Below the pieces are notes generated by a model. It was not told the DNA's origin, ran no database searches, and saw only the letters and a program-made list of their open reading frames with translations. The position numbers and the translations under genes were made by a program. A stretch of DNA of 64,000 nucleotides from Pseudomonas lopnurensis (GTDB lineage: Bacteria > Pseudomonadota > Gammaproteobacteria > Pseudomonadales > Pseudomonadaceae): contig NZ_JADDIX010000077.1 in assembly GCF_015070855.1 (NCBI RefSeq), positions 300,590 to 364,589 on the forward strand, read 5' to 3'. This document shows positions 38,436 to 50,215 of this stretch, in pieces; positions within the stretch are counted from its first letter, which is position 1, and every line of letters begins with the position of its first letter.

Positions 38436-39464
38436 ATGCGCCCCTCCCTTCCTCTATTGCTTAGCAGCCTATTGTTCGCCAGCGTAGCGAACGCCGATGA
38501 TCTGCGTGAGCGTGCCAGCGCAATCTTCAAGCCGATCCCGGACAAGGTCACCGAGGTCCGCGGCCACGCCGTCAGCGAAGACCAGGCAGTACTCGGACAC
38601 AAGCTGTGGTTCGATCCGCGCCTGTCCAGCAGCCATGTGATCAGTTGCAACACCTGTCACAACCTGAGCATCGGCGGCAGCGACAACGTGCCGACCTCCA
38701 TCGGCCACGGCTGGCAGAAGGGCCCGCGCAACTCGCCGACCGTATTGAACGCCGTATTCAACGCCGCGCAGTTCTGGGATGGCCGCGCCAAGGACCTGCA
38801 GGAACAGGCCAAGGGCCCGGTACAGGCCAGCGTCGAAATGAACAGCACGCCCGAGCGGGTCGTCGCGACGCTCAAGAGCATTCCGGAGTACGCCGCCGAG
38901 TTCAAGAAGGCCTTCCCCAACGACAAGGACCCGGTCAGCTTCGACAACATGGCCTACGCCCTGGAAGCCTTCGAAGTCAGCCTGACCACGCCGAACTCGC
39001 CGTTCGACCGCTTCCTCAAGGGAGAGGACAAGGCGCTGGACGACAAGCAGAAGAAAGGCCTCGCCCTGTTCATGGACGTCGGCTGCATCGCCTGCCACAA
39101 CGGCGTCAACGTCGGCGGCCAGAGCTACTTCCCGTTCGGCGTGATCAAGAAGCCGGGCGCCGACATCCTGCCGGCTGGCGACAAGGGCCGCTTCACGGTC
39201 ACCAACACCGCCGACGACGAGTACGTGTTCCGCGCCGCTCCGCTGCGCAACATCGCCCTGACTCCGCCGTACTTCCACAGCGGTGAGGTCTGGGAACTGG
39301 AACAGGCCGTGGCGATCATGGGCGACAGCCAGCTCGGCCGTCAGCTCAACGACGACGAAGTCGGCGCCATCACCGCCTTCCTGCGCAGCCTCACCGGTGA
39401 GCAGCCGAAGGTGGTCTACCCGATCCTGCCGGCCAGCACGGCGACTACGCCGAAGCCGGAGTGA
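38436..39464 (+). CDS. ccpA: di-heme cytochrome c peroxidase
   Basis: A periplasmic enzyme that reduces hydrogen peroxide with electrons from cytochrome c or azurin. Signal peptide about residues 1-20 (SVANA). Heme-binding motifs CNTCH (71-75) and CIACH (217-221) define the two c-type hemes; mature length fits CcpA. ATG 38436 has AAAGGAG 8 bases upstream; a GTG immediately before is possible. The upstream ANR box fits microaerobic induction. Followed by two hairpins before mscL. Confidence 0.95.
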   Translation: MRPSLPLLLSSLLFASVANADDLRERASAIFKPIPDKVTEVRGHAVSEDQAVLGHKLWFDPRLSSSHVISCNTCHNLSIGGSDNVPTSIGHGWQKGPRNSPTVLNAVFNAAQFWDGRAKDLQEQAKGPVQASVEMNSTPERVVATLKSIPEYAAEFKKAFPNDKDPVSFDNMAYALEAFEVSLTTPNSPFDRFLKGEDKALDDKQKKGLALFMDVGCIACHNGVNVGGQSYFPFGVIKKPGADILPAGDKGRFTVTNTADDEYVFRAAPLRNIALTPPYFHSGEVWELEQAVAIMGDSQLGRQLNDDEVGAITAFLRSLTGEQPKVVYPILPASTATTPKPE

Positions 39465-39470
39465 CGCGCC

Positions 39471-39505
39471 CCACCCTTTCCGGCACCAGGCGCCGGAAAG
39501 GGTGG
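39471..39505 (+). terminator. perfect hairpin after ccpA
   Basis: A 14-base perfect stem (CCACCCTTTCCGGC / GCCGGAAAGGGTGG) 6 bases past the ccpA stop. No T-run follows, so it may protect the message or work with the next hairpin. Confidence 0.6.
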
Positions 39506-39525
39506 GATGCCCGATCCGTTCCAAC

Positions 39526-39555
39526 GAAGAACGCCCCGCACGACGGGGCGTTCTT
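39526..39555. terminator. bidirectional terminator between ccpA and mscL
   Basis: A 12-base stem GAAGAACGCCCC / GGGGCGTTCTTC between the convergent ends of ccpA and mscL, able to fold in transcripts from both strands. Confidence 0.75.
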
Positions 39556-39573
39556 CATCGCCTCGACATCCGG

Positions 39574-39984
39574 TCAGGCACGGTTCCGCTCCTTGAGCAG
39601 GTCGCGGATCTCGGTCAGCAGCAATTCTTCCTGGCTCGGCGCTGGCGGCTCCGATGGAGCCTCAGCCTCCTTGCGCTTGAGATGATTGAGCGCCTTGATC
39701 GCCATGAAGATGGCGAAGGCGATAATGGTGAAGTCGACGACCGTCTGGATGAAGGCCCCGTAGGCCAGCACCACGGCAGGCGCATCGCCGGTGGCGGCCT
39801 TGAGCACGATGGCCAGGTCGGAAAAATCCACCCCGCCGATCAGCAGGCCCAACGGCGGCATGATCACGCCGTCGACGAAGGACGAGACGATCCTGCCGAA
39901 CGCCGCGCCGACGACGATCCCCACGGCCATGTCGACCACATTGCCCCTGACGGCAAACGCCTTGAATTCGCTGATCAGACTCAT
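39574..39984 (-). CDS. mscL: large-conductance mechanosensitive channel
   Basis: A 136-residue pore protein with two transmembrane helices that opens under membrane tension to release osmolytes. The N-terminal [25 protein letters not shown] and the pore-lining [19 protein letters not shown] match MscL; the C-terminal bundle helix [13 protein letters not shown] is present. Convergent with ccpA. Confidence 0.97.
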   Translation of the reverse strand: MSLISEFKAFAVRGNVVDMAVGIVVGAAFGRIVSSFVDGVIMPPLGLLIGGVDFSDLAIVLKAATGDAPAVVLAYGAFIQTVVDFTIIAFAIFMAIKALNHLKRKEAEAPSEPPAPSQEELLLTEIRDLLKERNRA

Positions 39985-40203
39985 AATCTAAAGATCCTGT
40001 GTCGCTAATGGGCATGCCCCTGCGCAGACCACCGCCACGGTGGTGCCAGCCGCTGTAGAGCATAGGCGCCCTCCAGACGCGAGGCCAGAGCAGGTCTCAT
40101 CGTTGACCGAGCCGGGCGGATGGCGTTCGCTTGATCGCCGTCAACCGGATAAAACAGGCGTCAGACTATGGTATGGCCTTCCCGATAACCCGGAGCCATC
40201 TCC

Positions 40204-40473
40204 ATGCATGTCGAACACCACCCGTTGACCAACGATTTCCCCGAGAAGCACGAGCAGCTGCACAAGCTGCGCCAGGAAGATCCGGCCTTCGCCCGCAAGG
40301 CCGAAGAATACGAAGCCCTGGACAAGCGCATCTGCCGAGTGGAAGACGGCATAGAGCCCCTGGACGACGCTGCGCTGAACGCACTCAAGCTGGAGCGCGT
40401 GAACCTGAAGGACGATATCGCCCGCGACCTCAAGCGCGCCTCCGGCAGTTGCTGCGGCGCTTGCTGCGGCTAA
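40204..40473 (+). CDS. YdcH-like DUF465 protein with Cys-rich tail
   Basis: An 89-residue helical protein of the DUF465/YdcH family (DPAFARKAEEYEALDKRICRVE, then LKLERVNLKDDIARDLKRAS), expected to form a coiled coil or dimer. It ends in CCGACCG, a short Cys cluster not typical of plain YdcH, which may bind metal or be redox-active. A clear terminator follows. Function unknown. Confidence 0.85.
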   Translation: MHVEHHPLTNDFPEKHEQLHKLRQEDPAFARKAEEYEALDKRICRVEDGIEPLDDAALNALKLERVNLKDDIARDLKRASGSCCGACCG

Positions 40474-40491
40474 GCCGGTAAACGACGAACG

Positions 40492-40516
40492 AAGCCTGCC
40501 GCCACGGCGGGCTTTT
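40492..40516 (+). terminator. intrinsic terminator of the ydcH-like gene
   Basis: AAGCCTGCCGCCACGGCGGG followed by CTTTTT: a GC-rich stem with one wobble pair and a T run, 19 bases after the stop. Confidence 0.8.
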
Positions 40517-40596
40517 TCGTTGGCCATGTCCCCATAGCGTGCTGCATGGGCGATAAGTCGTCGGGGCATGCTTCATCGACCCGCGAGCGGAGTACG

Positions 40597-40620
40597 GTGG
40601 ATGTAAAAAGCGACATCCAC
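40597..40620. repeat. hairpin GTGGATGT/ACATCCAC
   Basis: GTGGATGT and ACATCCAC arms flank an 8-base A-rich loop, followed by CCTACGG. It resembles other short Pseudomonas intergenic palindromes. Confidence 0.6.
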
Positions 40621-40667
40621 CCTACGGCAGCTTGCAGCCCGTAGATACAGGGTTGGATCGGGGCGCG

Positions 40668-40749
40668 CAGTCTGATAAGCGCAGCGACGAAGCCCAACGC
40701 CTCATACCAATGCCTGTTGGGCTTCGCGGCGCTCAGCGCCAACCTACCC
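40668..40749. repeat. Inverted repeat, family A (degenerate)
   Basis: GCGACGAAGCCCAACGCC and GTTGGGCTTCGCGGCGCTCA ... CCAACCTACCC. The left arm has lost the GTTGGGTTGAG portion (TCTGATAAGC instead). Confidence 0.7.
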
Positions 40750-40836
40750 GCGTCTGCCCGATCGACGAAAGCCCGGGCCGCGTATTGCCTACGTGAGCGG
40801 GCTCGCCCGCCAACGGCATGTGCCGGTGATCGTTCC

Positions 40837-41271
40837 CTAGAACATCCCACCGAACCTGAACCCCGCCCCGACCCAGACGAACGCCACCGCCGTCAGGGTG
40901 ATCAGCAGGATATGCAGCCCCAGCTGCGGCAGGCGCTGGGCATCGAGCCTGGGAATCAAGGCCAGCCGCGCATGCACGCCGAGCAGAGCGGTGAACCCCA
41001 GCAGCACCAGCTTGGCCTGCACCAGACGCGCCACCGGTGTCGCCTCGAACCACTGCACATGGGGCAACCACAGGCTCGCGAGCCATACGCCGGTGACGAT
41101 CTGCAGCAGCAACGCGGGGATACCGATGCGCTCGTAGATCTGTTCGAAGTCGCGTACCGGCTGGGGGTCGTGGCGGCGCATGGCCCTGGGCAGTACGCCG
41201 AAAAGCAGCACCAGGTGGCCACCGGCCCAGACGCAAGCGCCCAGCAGGTGAAGAAACAGCAGATGGCGCAT
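40837..41271 (-). CDS. CopD-family / DUF2269-like membrane protein
   Basis: A 144-residue membrane protein with four predicted helices: MRHLLFLHLLGACVWAGGHLVLLFGVLP, IGIPALLLQIVTGVWLA and further C-terminal hydrophobic segments. Conserved His residues in helix 1 (HLLGACVWAGGH) and near the membrane suggest heme or copper binding as in CopD-like proteins. The start at 41271 is preceded by GGAG; the frame remains open upstream without similarity. Function inferred only by family. Confidence 0.75.
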   Translation of the reverse strand: MRHLLFLHLLGACVWAGGHLVLLFGVLPRAMRRHDPQPVRDFEQIYERIGIPALLLQIVTGVWLASLWLPHVQWFEATPVARLVQAKLVLLGFTALLGVHARLALIPRLDAQRLPQLGLHILLITLTAVAFVWVGAGFRFGGMF

Positions 41272-41389
41272 GGCTCTCGCTCCGGTTCCGTTTGTTTCAC
41301 GAGTCTGACGACTCGCGCACCGCTTGTAGCTGATGGCAATCAAGTCAGCCGTTATCATGCGACTCCACAACCCCCACCCGGAGCTTCCC

Positions 41390-42751
41390 ATGGCCAAGGC
41401 CAAGCGCATGTATGGCTGCACCGAATGCGGCTCGACCTTTCCCAAGTGGGCCGGCCAATGTGGCGACTGCGGCGCCTGGAACACGCTGGTGGAAACCATC
41501 GTCGACGCTGCCGCGCCGCCGTCCGGCCGTGCCGGCTGGGCCGGCGACCAGGCCAACATCAAGACCCTCGCCGAAGTCAGCGTGGAGGAAGTGCCGCGCT
41601 TCTCCACCGCTTCCGGCGAACTCGACCGCGTGCTCGGCGGCGGCCTGGTGGACGGCTCCGTGGTGCTGATCGGCGGCGACCCGGGCATCGGCAAGTCCAC
41701 CATCCTGCTGCAGACGCTGTGCAACATCGCCCAGCGCTTCCCGGCGCTCTATGTCACCGGCGAGGAATCGCAACAGCAGGTCGCGATGCGCGCGCGGCGC
41801 CTGGACCTGCCGCAGGACCGGCTCAAGGTGATGACCGAGACCTGCATCGAATCGATCATCGCCACCGCGCGGCTGGAAAAGCCCAAGGTGATGGTGATCG
41901 ACTCGATCCAGACCATCTTCACCGAGCAGTTGCAATCGGCCCCCGGCGGCGTCGCCCAGGTCCGCGAGAGCGCGGCGCTGCTGGTGCGCTATGCCAAGCA
42001 GAGCGGCACGGCGATCTTCCTGGTCGGCCACGTCACCAAGGAAGGCGCGCTGGCTGGCCCGCGGGTGCTCGAGCACATGGTCGACACGGTGCTGTATTTC
42101 GAAGGCGAGTCCGATGGCCGCCTGCGCCTCTTGCGCGCGGTGAAGAACCGCTTCGGCGCGATCAACGAGCTGGGTGTGTTCGGCATGACCGACAAGGGCC
42201 TGAAGGAAGTCACCAACCCCTCGGCGATCTTCCTTACCCGCGCCCAGGAGGCGGTGCCCGGCAGCGTGGTCATGGCGACCTGGGAAGGCACCCGGCCGAT
42301 GCTGGTCGAGGTGCAGGCACTGGTCGACACCAGCCACCTGGCCAATCCGCGGCGCGTCACCCTGGGCCTGGACCAGAACCGCCTGGCCATGCTGCTCGCC
42401 GTGCTGCATCGCCACGGCAGCATCCCCACCTACGACCAGGACGTGTTCATCAACGTCGTCGGCGGCGTGAAAGTGCTGGAAACCGCGGCGGACCTGGCGC
42501 TGATGGCGGCGGTGATTTCCAGCCTGCGCAACAAGCCGCTGGATACCGATCTGCTGGTGTTCGGCGAGGTCGGCCTGTCCGGCGAGATCCGCCCGGTGCC
42601 GAGCGGCCAGGAACGCCTGAAGGAGGCCGCCAAGCATGGCTTCAAGCGCGCCATCGTGCCCAGGGGCAACGCACCGAAGGAAGCCCCGGCCGGCTTGCGC
42701 ATCGTTGCCGTGACGCGCCTGGAGCAGGCGCTGGATGCGCTGTTCGAATAA
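41390..42751 (+). CDS. radA: DNA repair protein RadA (branch migration ATPase)
   Basis: A 453-residue RecA-like ATPase that promotes branch migration in recombinational repair. N-terminal zinc finger Cys10, Cys13, Cys24, Cys27; Walker A GGDPGIGKST; the RadA-specific KNRFG motif in AVKNRFGAINE; and a C-terminal inactive Lon-protease-like domain. Start chosen at MAKAKRMYGCTECG with GGAG 8 bases upstream. It is followed by the PilZ gene on the opposite strand. Confidence 0.96.
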   Translation: MAKAKRMYGCTECGSTFPKWAGQCGDCGAWNTLVETIVDAAAPPSGRAGWAGDQANIKTLAEVSVEEVPRFSTASGELDRVLGGGLVDGSVVLIGGDPGIGKSTILLQTLCNIAQRFPALYVTGEESQQQVAMRARRLDLPQDRLKVMTETCIESIIATARLEKPKVMVIDSIQTIFTEQLQSAPGGVAQVRESAALLVRYAKQSGTAIFLVGHVTKEGALAGPRVLEHMVDTVLYFEGESDGRLRLLRAVKNRFGAINELGVFGMTDKGLKEVTNPSAIFLTRAQEAVPGSVVMATWEGTRPMLVEVQALVDTSHLANPRRVTLGLDQNRLAMLLAVLHRHGSIPTYDQDVFINVVGGVKVLETAADLALMAAVISSLRNKPLDTDLLVFGEVGLSGEIRPVPSGQERLKEAAKHGFKRAIVPRGNAPKEAPAGLRIVAVTRLEQALDALFE

Positions 42752-42780
42752 GGGTCTATTCGGGCCGGCGCCCGCCGCAG

Positions 42781-42850
42781 CGGCAGGGCGGGCTGTAACC
42801 CGCCGAGCGGGCTGGATGCCGCTCCGTAGCGGCGGGTTGCACCCGCCCTA
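42781..42850. repeat. Inverted repeat, family B
   Basis: GGGCGGGCTGTAACCCGCC followed by an inverted-related GGCGGGTTGCACCCGCCC arm, between the convergent radA and mapZ-like genes. Confidence 0.75.
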
Positions 42851-42881
42851 TGTTCTGATCCGCAATGCCTGCGTCATGGGC

Positions 42882-43250
42882 TCAGTTGCCACCCAGCGCC
42901 GCCAGCTCACGGTCCAGCAGTTGCTCGTCACCCAGGTTGAGTTCGACCAGGCGCCGCAGATGAGCGATCGAATCGAGATCGATATGCCGGCAGACGAAGC
43001 CGATCAGCTCACCCGCCTCATGGGCCATCGCCACCGCCATGCGCACTTCGGCATCGTCCGCCAGACGCACCCGCGCTTCGAACGGCTGCGTCGCATCGGC
43101 ATCCCACTGCGCCGGCCGGCGAACCAGCAGCCCCTTGAGCGACAGATCGTTCAGTTCGACCGGCCAGCGACGTTCGCCCTGGAACAGCTCGGTGGCGGCG
43201 TCGAACTCGATGCGCTGGAAGCGCCGACGTTCGCTGGGGGTATTGCTCAT
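42882..43250 (-). CDS. mapZ: PilZ-domain c-di-GMP receptor, MapZ/PA4608-like
   Basis: A 122-residue single PilZ domain. The c-di-GMP motifs are RRRFQR (residues 8-13, RxxxR) and DLSLKG (35-40, DxSxxG). The C-terminal [20 protein letters not shown] is very close to P. aeruginosa PA4608 (MapZ), and the position beside radA is the same. In that species MapZ binds the chemotaxis methyltransferase CheR1 in a c-di-GMP-dependent way. The symbol is by orthology. Confidence 0.9.
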   Translation of the reverse strand: MSNTPSERRRFQRIEFDAATELFQGERRWPVELNDLSLKGLLVRRPAQWDADATQPFEARVRLADDAEVRMAVAMAHEAGELIGFVCRHIDLDSIAHLRRLVELNLGDEQLLDRELAALGGN

Positions 43251-43310
43251 CAGAAATCACTCCGCAAGGTCTTGTTTCACTATAGGACAACGGCGCCCGA
43301 CCGCGCGCCA

Positions 43311-43772
43311 TCACAACCAGCGGCGTACGCGCCGGCAGTAGCCGCGGTAGTCGTCGCCGAACAACTGTGCGAGTAGACGCTCTTCATGCACGATCACGCC
43401 ACGTTGCATGCTGTAGATCACGGCAGGCAGCAGCAGCCACGGCCAGAGACTGCCCCACAGCAGCGCGATGCCGCAGTAGATCAGGCTGTCGGCCAGATAG
43501 ATCGGATTGCGCGAGAAGCGGAACGGCCCCTCCTCCAGCAGCCGGGCAGGCTCGCCATAGGGATTGACCGTGGTCTTGCGCCAGAGCATCAGCAGCCCGG
43601 CCCAGAGCATCAGCAGCACCCCGGCATCGATCAGCCCCCAGCCGAAGTAGCGGGTCCAGAGGCTCTGTGGCAGCCCGATCGGCAGCAGCGCGTCGAACGC
43701 CCAGGCCGCGGCGAGGAACAGCAGATAGATGATCGGTGGCGGCAGGATCACGCCAGTGGCGCGCTTGAACAT
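43311..43772 (-). CDS. ICMT/PEMT-like membrane methyltransferase family protein
   Basis: A 153-residue membrane protein of the isoprenylcysteine carboxyl methyltransferase / phospholipid methyltransferase-like family. The motif GPFRFSRNPIYLADSLIYCG and the late HEERLLAQLFGDDYRGYCRRV are the SAM-binding signature of these enzymes. About four hydrophobic segments. Its substrate in bacteria is unknown. Confidence 0.85.
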   Translation of the reverse strand: MFKRATGVILPPPIIYLLFLAAAWAFDALLPIGLPQSLWTRYFGWGLIDAGVLLMLWAGLLMLWRKTTVNPYGEPARLLEEGPFRFSRNPIYLADSLIYCGIALLWGSLWPWLLLPAVIYSMQRGVIVHEERLLAQLFGDDYRGYCRRVRRWL

Positions 43773-43867
43773 GGGACGACTCCGAATCAGGCCAGCGGTG
43801 AAGTCTAACGCGCGACGCCGCCGATGCGACGACCGCGATCAAGACGACGTTTTGCCGGGACCAGACA

Positions 43868-43896
43868 GCAGAAAGCCCGCCGAAGCGAGCTTTCTG
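43868..43896 (-). terminator. hairpin after glyA
   Basis: CAGAAAGC / GCTTTCTG arms with a GC-rich inside, 25 bases beyond the glyA stop on the minus strand. No long T-run. Confidence 0.55.
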
Positions 43897-43920
43897 TCGA
43901 AGCGGCGAACTACTTAGGGT

Positions 43921-45174
<1,254 letters not shown>

Positions 45175-45313
45175 GGCAGTCCTCTGAGATCAGCTGGCGG
45201 TAAAAAGAGAGGCGCGGATTCTACCCCATCCGGCCGGCCGCGGGTATGAGCGATGGTCATGCACAAGATGAACGACCGCCTCTCGCCCAGCCCACGCGGG
45301 ACGCCGCCGCGGT

Positions 45314-45342
45314 TTGCCCTGACCGGAGCATTCGGGTAGCTT
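45314..45342 (+). promoter_or_regulatory. possible sigma-70 promoter of ettA
   Basis: TTGCCC (45314-45319) and TAGCTT (45337-45342) with a 17-base spacer, 86 bases before ettA. Both boxes are imperfect. Confidence 0.35.
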
Positions 45343-45428
45343 TGCGCCCTTTACATGCCTCCCGTTTTTTCCCGGCCGTCACGGCCTCGGGGCGGCATCC
45401 ATCACCACCGTCACGGGCATTCGTTTCC

Positions 45429-47096
<1,668 letters not shown>

Positions 47097-47105
47097 ACCC
47101 AGCAG

Positions 47106-47131
47106 ATGACGGAGCCGAAAGGCTCCGTCAT
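47106..47131 (+). terminator. hairpin after ettA
   Basis: ATGACGGAGCC-GAAA-GGCTCCGTCAT, an 11-base perfect stem with a stable tetraloop, 10 bases past the stop but without a T-tract. Confidence 0.6.
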
Positions 47132-47254
47132 GCGCTTGCTGGAACCTTTTGTCGCTGGTGGCATAGCGCCTTATGCCGGATAATCGCCCGCCCCGATGAT
47201 TCGAACACCCTGACGCCCCGGGCCGGCGACGATGAATAGAGAGCGGAACTCGAC

Positions 47255-49243
47255 ATGGCTGCACTAGGATTGCGCGGCAAATCCTTGCTGGCACTGCTGC
47301 TGACCAGCCTGCTGGCGTTCGCGCTGGCCTGGGTGGTCGGCCGGGCAGTTCTTCAGGACATGCAGGATCGCTACGGCGAAGCCTTTGCGCAGAACCTCGT
47401 GCAACTCAATCGCGAACGCCTGGTCGCGCCGGTCAGCCGCGAACTGGCACTGACCCAGCGCCTGGCCGAATCGCAGATCACCCGCGCCTGGCTGAGCGAC
47501 GAGAGCAACCCGAAAAAACGCGCGACCTTCTTCCGCGAAGCCGCCGGCTATCAGCGCGCCTTCGGCGGCGACCTCTATTTCGTCGCCGCGGCGCAGAGCA
47601 ACGGCTACTACGCCAACCGCAGCGGCGAGGCGTACAGCGACACGCCGCGGTACCTCCTCGATCCTCAGGCAAGCCGCGATCAGTGGTTCTTCCAGACTCT
47701 CGCCAGCGATGCGCCCTACCACCTCAACATTGACCGCTCCGTCCTCACCCAGGATCTGAAGCTCTGGGTCAACATGCTGGTGCGCGACGCCGATCAGCGG
47801 CCGCTGGGCATCGTCGGCACCGGCATCGGTCTCAATGCCTTTCTCGAACAATTCATCGGCACCGACAAGGCCGGCGTCGAATCCATGGTGCTCGACGTCT
47901 ACGGCTCGATCCTGGTGCACCCGAACCAGAGCCTGGTGACGCTCAACGCCGACTCGCCCCAGGGCCGCTCGCTGGCCACCAATATCCTCGGCCAGCTCGA
48001 CGACCGCGACACCGCCACCGCGCTGCGCCAGACCCTGGAGGCCAGCCGTGACGATCCTTCCAGCGTCCATACCCTGAAGGTCCGACTCGACGGCGAACCC
48101 CGCCTGCTGGCCCTGGCCTGGATTCCCGAACTGCAGTGGTTCGTCGCCAGCACGGTCGACCTGAGTACCGCGCAGGTGCTTGAGATCAAGCCATTGCTAC
48201 CGGCACTGGGCCTGTTCCTGGTGCTGTTCCTGGCCCTGATCGCGGCAGGTGCCTGGCTGGTGGAGAAGCGTCTGCTCAAGCCATTGCGCCAGCTGCGCAA
48301 GAGCGCGCAGGCGATGGCCGCCGGGCAGTACGACGCGCCGCTGCAGCTCAACCGTGACGACGAGATCGGCGAGCTCAGCGCCGCCTTCGGCGCCATGGCG
48401 CAAAAGGTGCGCAACCACACCAGCGAGCTGGAAAGCCACGTGCGCGAACGCACCCACGAGCTGGAACAGGCCAACCGCGAGATGGCTGCCGCGCACAAGA
48501 AGATCGACGACTCCATCGACTACGCCAGCCTGATCCAGCGGGCGATTCTGCCGCATCGGCAACTGGTCAGCGCCATGGGCGAGCGCCACGCCGTGCTCTG
48601 GCGCCCGCGCGACGTGGTCGGCGGGGACTTCTATATCTACCGCGCCGGCGAGCACGGCTGCCTGTTCGGCGTGGTGGATTGCGCCGGCCACGGCGTGCCC
48701 GGCGCCCTGATGACCATGCTCGCGCACGCCGCGCTCGACCAGGCGATCGCCGACGTCGGCCTGAACGACCCGGCCGGCATCCTCGCGCGCAGCGACCGCT
48801 TCGTGCGCAGCACGCTGTGCGACGAAACCGCGCAGTTGGCGACCAACATGGACGTCGGCCTGGCCTATGTGGACTTCGAGCAGCGCCAAGTGACCTTCGC
48901 CGGGGCCAAGATCGCGCTGTACTACTGTGATGGCGAAACGGTCGAGGAACTGCCCGCGGCGCGGCGCGCCATCGGCGACAAGCGCATCGGCGAATACCAC
49001 AACGCCCGGCTGGAACTGCGCCCCGGGCGCACCTTCTACCTGACCACCGACGGCTTCCTCGACCAGGCCGGCGGCGAACTGGGATACGGCTTCGGCAACA
49101 GCCGCTTTGCCGATATGATCAGGCGCCACGCACGCCTGCCGCTGGCCGCCCAGGGCGAGGCCTTCAGCGAGGCCCTGGCGCGGTACCAGGGCGATTATCC
49201 CCAGCGCGACGATATCACGATGTTATGTTTCCGCTTCGATTGA
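47255..49243 (+). CDS. siaA: PP2C-like phosphatase SiaA with sensory domain
   Basis: A 662-residue inner-membrane phosphatase. TM1 about 9-29, periplasmic dCACHE-like sensor about 30-310, TM2 about 313-335, HAMP about 336-390, a coiled coil, then a SpoIIE/PP2C domain (about 440-662) with metal-binding RDVVGGDFYIY, VVDCAGHGVPGALMTM and TTDGFLDQ. In P. aeruginosa SiaA dephosphorylates SiaC and so activates the cyclase SiaD. First gene of siaABCD. Confidence 0.95.
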   Translation: MAALGLRGKSLLALLLTSLLAFALAWVVGRAVLQDMQDRYGEAFAQNLVQLNRERLVAPVSRELALTQRLAESQITRAWLSDESNPKKRATFFREAAGYQRAFGGDLYFVAAAQSNGYYANRSGEAYSDTPRYLLDPQASRDQWFFQTLASDAPYHLNIDRSVLTQDLKLWVNMLVRDADQRPLGIVGTGIGLNAFLEQFIGTDKAGVESMVLDVYGSILVHPNQSLVTLNADSPQGRSLATNILGQLDDRDTATALRQTLEASRDDPSSVHTLKVRLDGEPRLLALAWIPELQWFVASTVDLSTAQVLEIKPLLPALGLFLVLFLALIAAGAWLVEKRLLKPLRQLRKSAQAMAAGQYDAPLQLNRDDEIGELSAAFGAMAQKVRNHTSELESHVRERTHELEQANREMAAAHKKIDDSIDYASLIQRAILPHRQLVSAMGERHAVLWRPRDVVGGDFYIYRAGEHGCLFGVVDCAGHGVPGALMTMLAHAALDQAIADVGLNDPAGILARSDRFVRSTLCDETAQLATNMDVGLAYVDFEQRQVTFAGAKIALYYCDGETVEELPAARRAIGDKRIGEYHNARLELRPGRTFYLTTDGFLDQAGGELGYGFGNSRFADMIRRHARLPLAAQGEAFSEALARYQGDYPQRDDITMLCFRFD

Positions 49244-49267
49244 ACGAGGTCCAACCCGGAGTTGCCC

Positions 49268-49810
49268 ATGGAATCACTTGACCTGTTTGCCATGCGCGAG
49301 AACTACAACCGTCAGCAGATCATGCTCTGCTTCAACGGTCCGATCTCGCGCAGCCTGATCGAGGAAATCGGCAATGCCCTACGCAACTATCTGGCCGCCG
49401 AGCATGCCCATCCCTCGGCTGCAATGGACGTGTTCGCCGTCTACATCGAGATGACGCAGAACATCCGCCACTATACCCGGCAAAAGAACTGGTCCGATCA
49501 GGAGGCCGGCGCGACGGTGGTCGTGGCCCGCGACGAACACGGCCGCTACGTGGTTTCCGCCGGCAACCTGATCGAAGACGCCGACGGCGACACGCTGCTC
49601 GCCGCCATCCATGAACTGGCCGACCTGGACAAGGCGCAGCTCAAGGCGATGTACAAGGAACAACTGCGCAAACCGCGTGACGGGCAGACGGCATCCGGCG
49701 CCGGCCTGGGGCTGATCGACATCGCCAGAAAATCCAGCGAGCCGCTGCACGCCTCTCTGCAGCCGGTCGCCAACGGTTTGTCCTTCATCAGCCTGAGCGC
49801 CGTCATCTGA
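49268..49810 (+). CDS. siaB: SiaB family protein kinase
   Basis: A 180-residue protein of the SiaB family, a GHKL-like kinase that phosphorylates SiaC. Typical strings are FNGPISRSLIEEIGNALRNYL, VYIEMTQNIRHYTR and the late GAGLGLIDIARKS, which resembles an N/G-box ATP site. It follows siaA after 24 bases; GGAG precedes the ATG at 49268. An in-frame TTG two codons upstream is possible. Confidence 0.93.
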   Translation: MESLDLFAMRENYNRQQIMLCFNGPISRSLIEEIGNALRNYLAAEHAHPSAAMDVFAVYIEMTQNIRHYTRQKNWSDQEAGATVVVARDEHGRYVVSAGNLIEDADGDTLLAAIHELADLDKAQLKAMYKEQLRKPRDGQTASGAGLGLIDIARKSSEPLHASLQPVANGLSFISLSAVI

Positions 49811-49828
49811 CTTTCGAGAGCAATGCAC

Positions 49829-50206
49829 ATGAACGACTTTACCATTCCCGGCAGCCAGTCCTCGCCCACCATCCAGTCCCACTGGGAGGATGGCGTGCTG
49901 TCCATGCAGGGCGACTCCTACCCCGAAAACTCCTACGAGCTGTTCCACCAGGTCTTCGAATGGATCGAGCGCTTCCTCGACGAGACCGCGCGCCCGCTCA
50001 GGCTGGAACTGCGCCTGCTCTACCTCAACACCAGCAGCATCAAGGCGATGATGGACATTTTCGACCTGCTCGAAGCCGCCTACCGCGACGGCAAGGACGT
50101 CGCCGTGAACTGGTACTACGACCGGCGTAACGAGCGTGTGGTCGAGCTGGCCGAGGAGTTCAAGGAAGACTGTACCTTCCCCTTTTCCATTCTCAGTCAC
50201 GACTAG
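49829..50206 (+). CDS. siaC: SiaC phospho-switch protein (DUF1987)
   Basis: A 125-residue DUF1987 protein. The phosphorylated Thr68 of P. aeruginosa SiaC is at the identical position here, in LYLNTSSIKAMMD. Unphosphorylated SiaC binds SiaD and promotes its cyclase activity; SiaB adds and SiaA removes the phosphate. ATG 49829 is preferred over 49823 because GAGAG then sits 8 bases upstream. Confidence 0.95.
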   Translation: MNDFTIPGSQSSPTIQSHWEDGVLSMQGDSYPENSYELFHQVFEWIERFLDETARPLRLELRLLYLNTSSIKAMMDIFDLLEAAYRDGKDVAVNWYYDRRNERVVELAEEFKEDCTFPFSILSHD

Positions 50207-50215
50207 AAGGTCGCT

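Larger units (their letters stand above)
40474..40836. other. spacer of about 360 bases, terminator and repeats
   Basis: Holds the terminator at 40492, a short hairpin at 40597-40620 and a degenerate family A repeat at 40668-40749. No gene seen. Confidence 0.55.

Noticed and set aside
45175-45428. Glycine riboswitch before glyA
   Set aside because: No tandem glycine aptamer pattern is visible in the 250-base divergent spacer.
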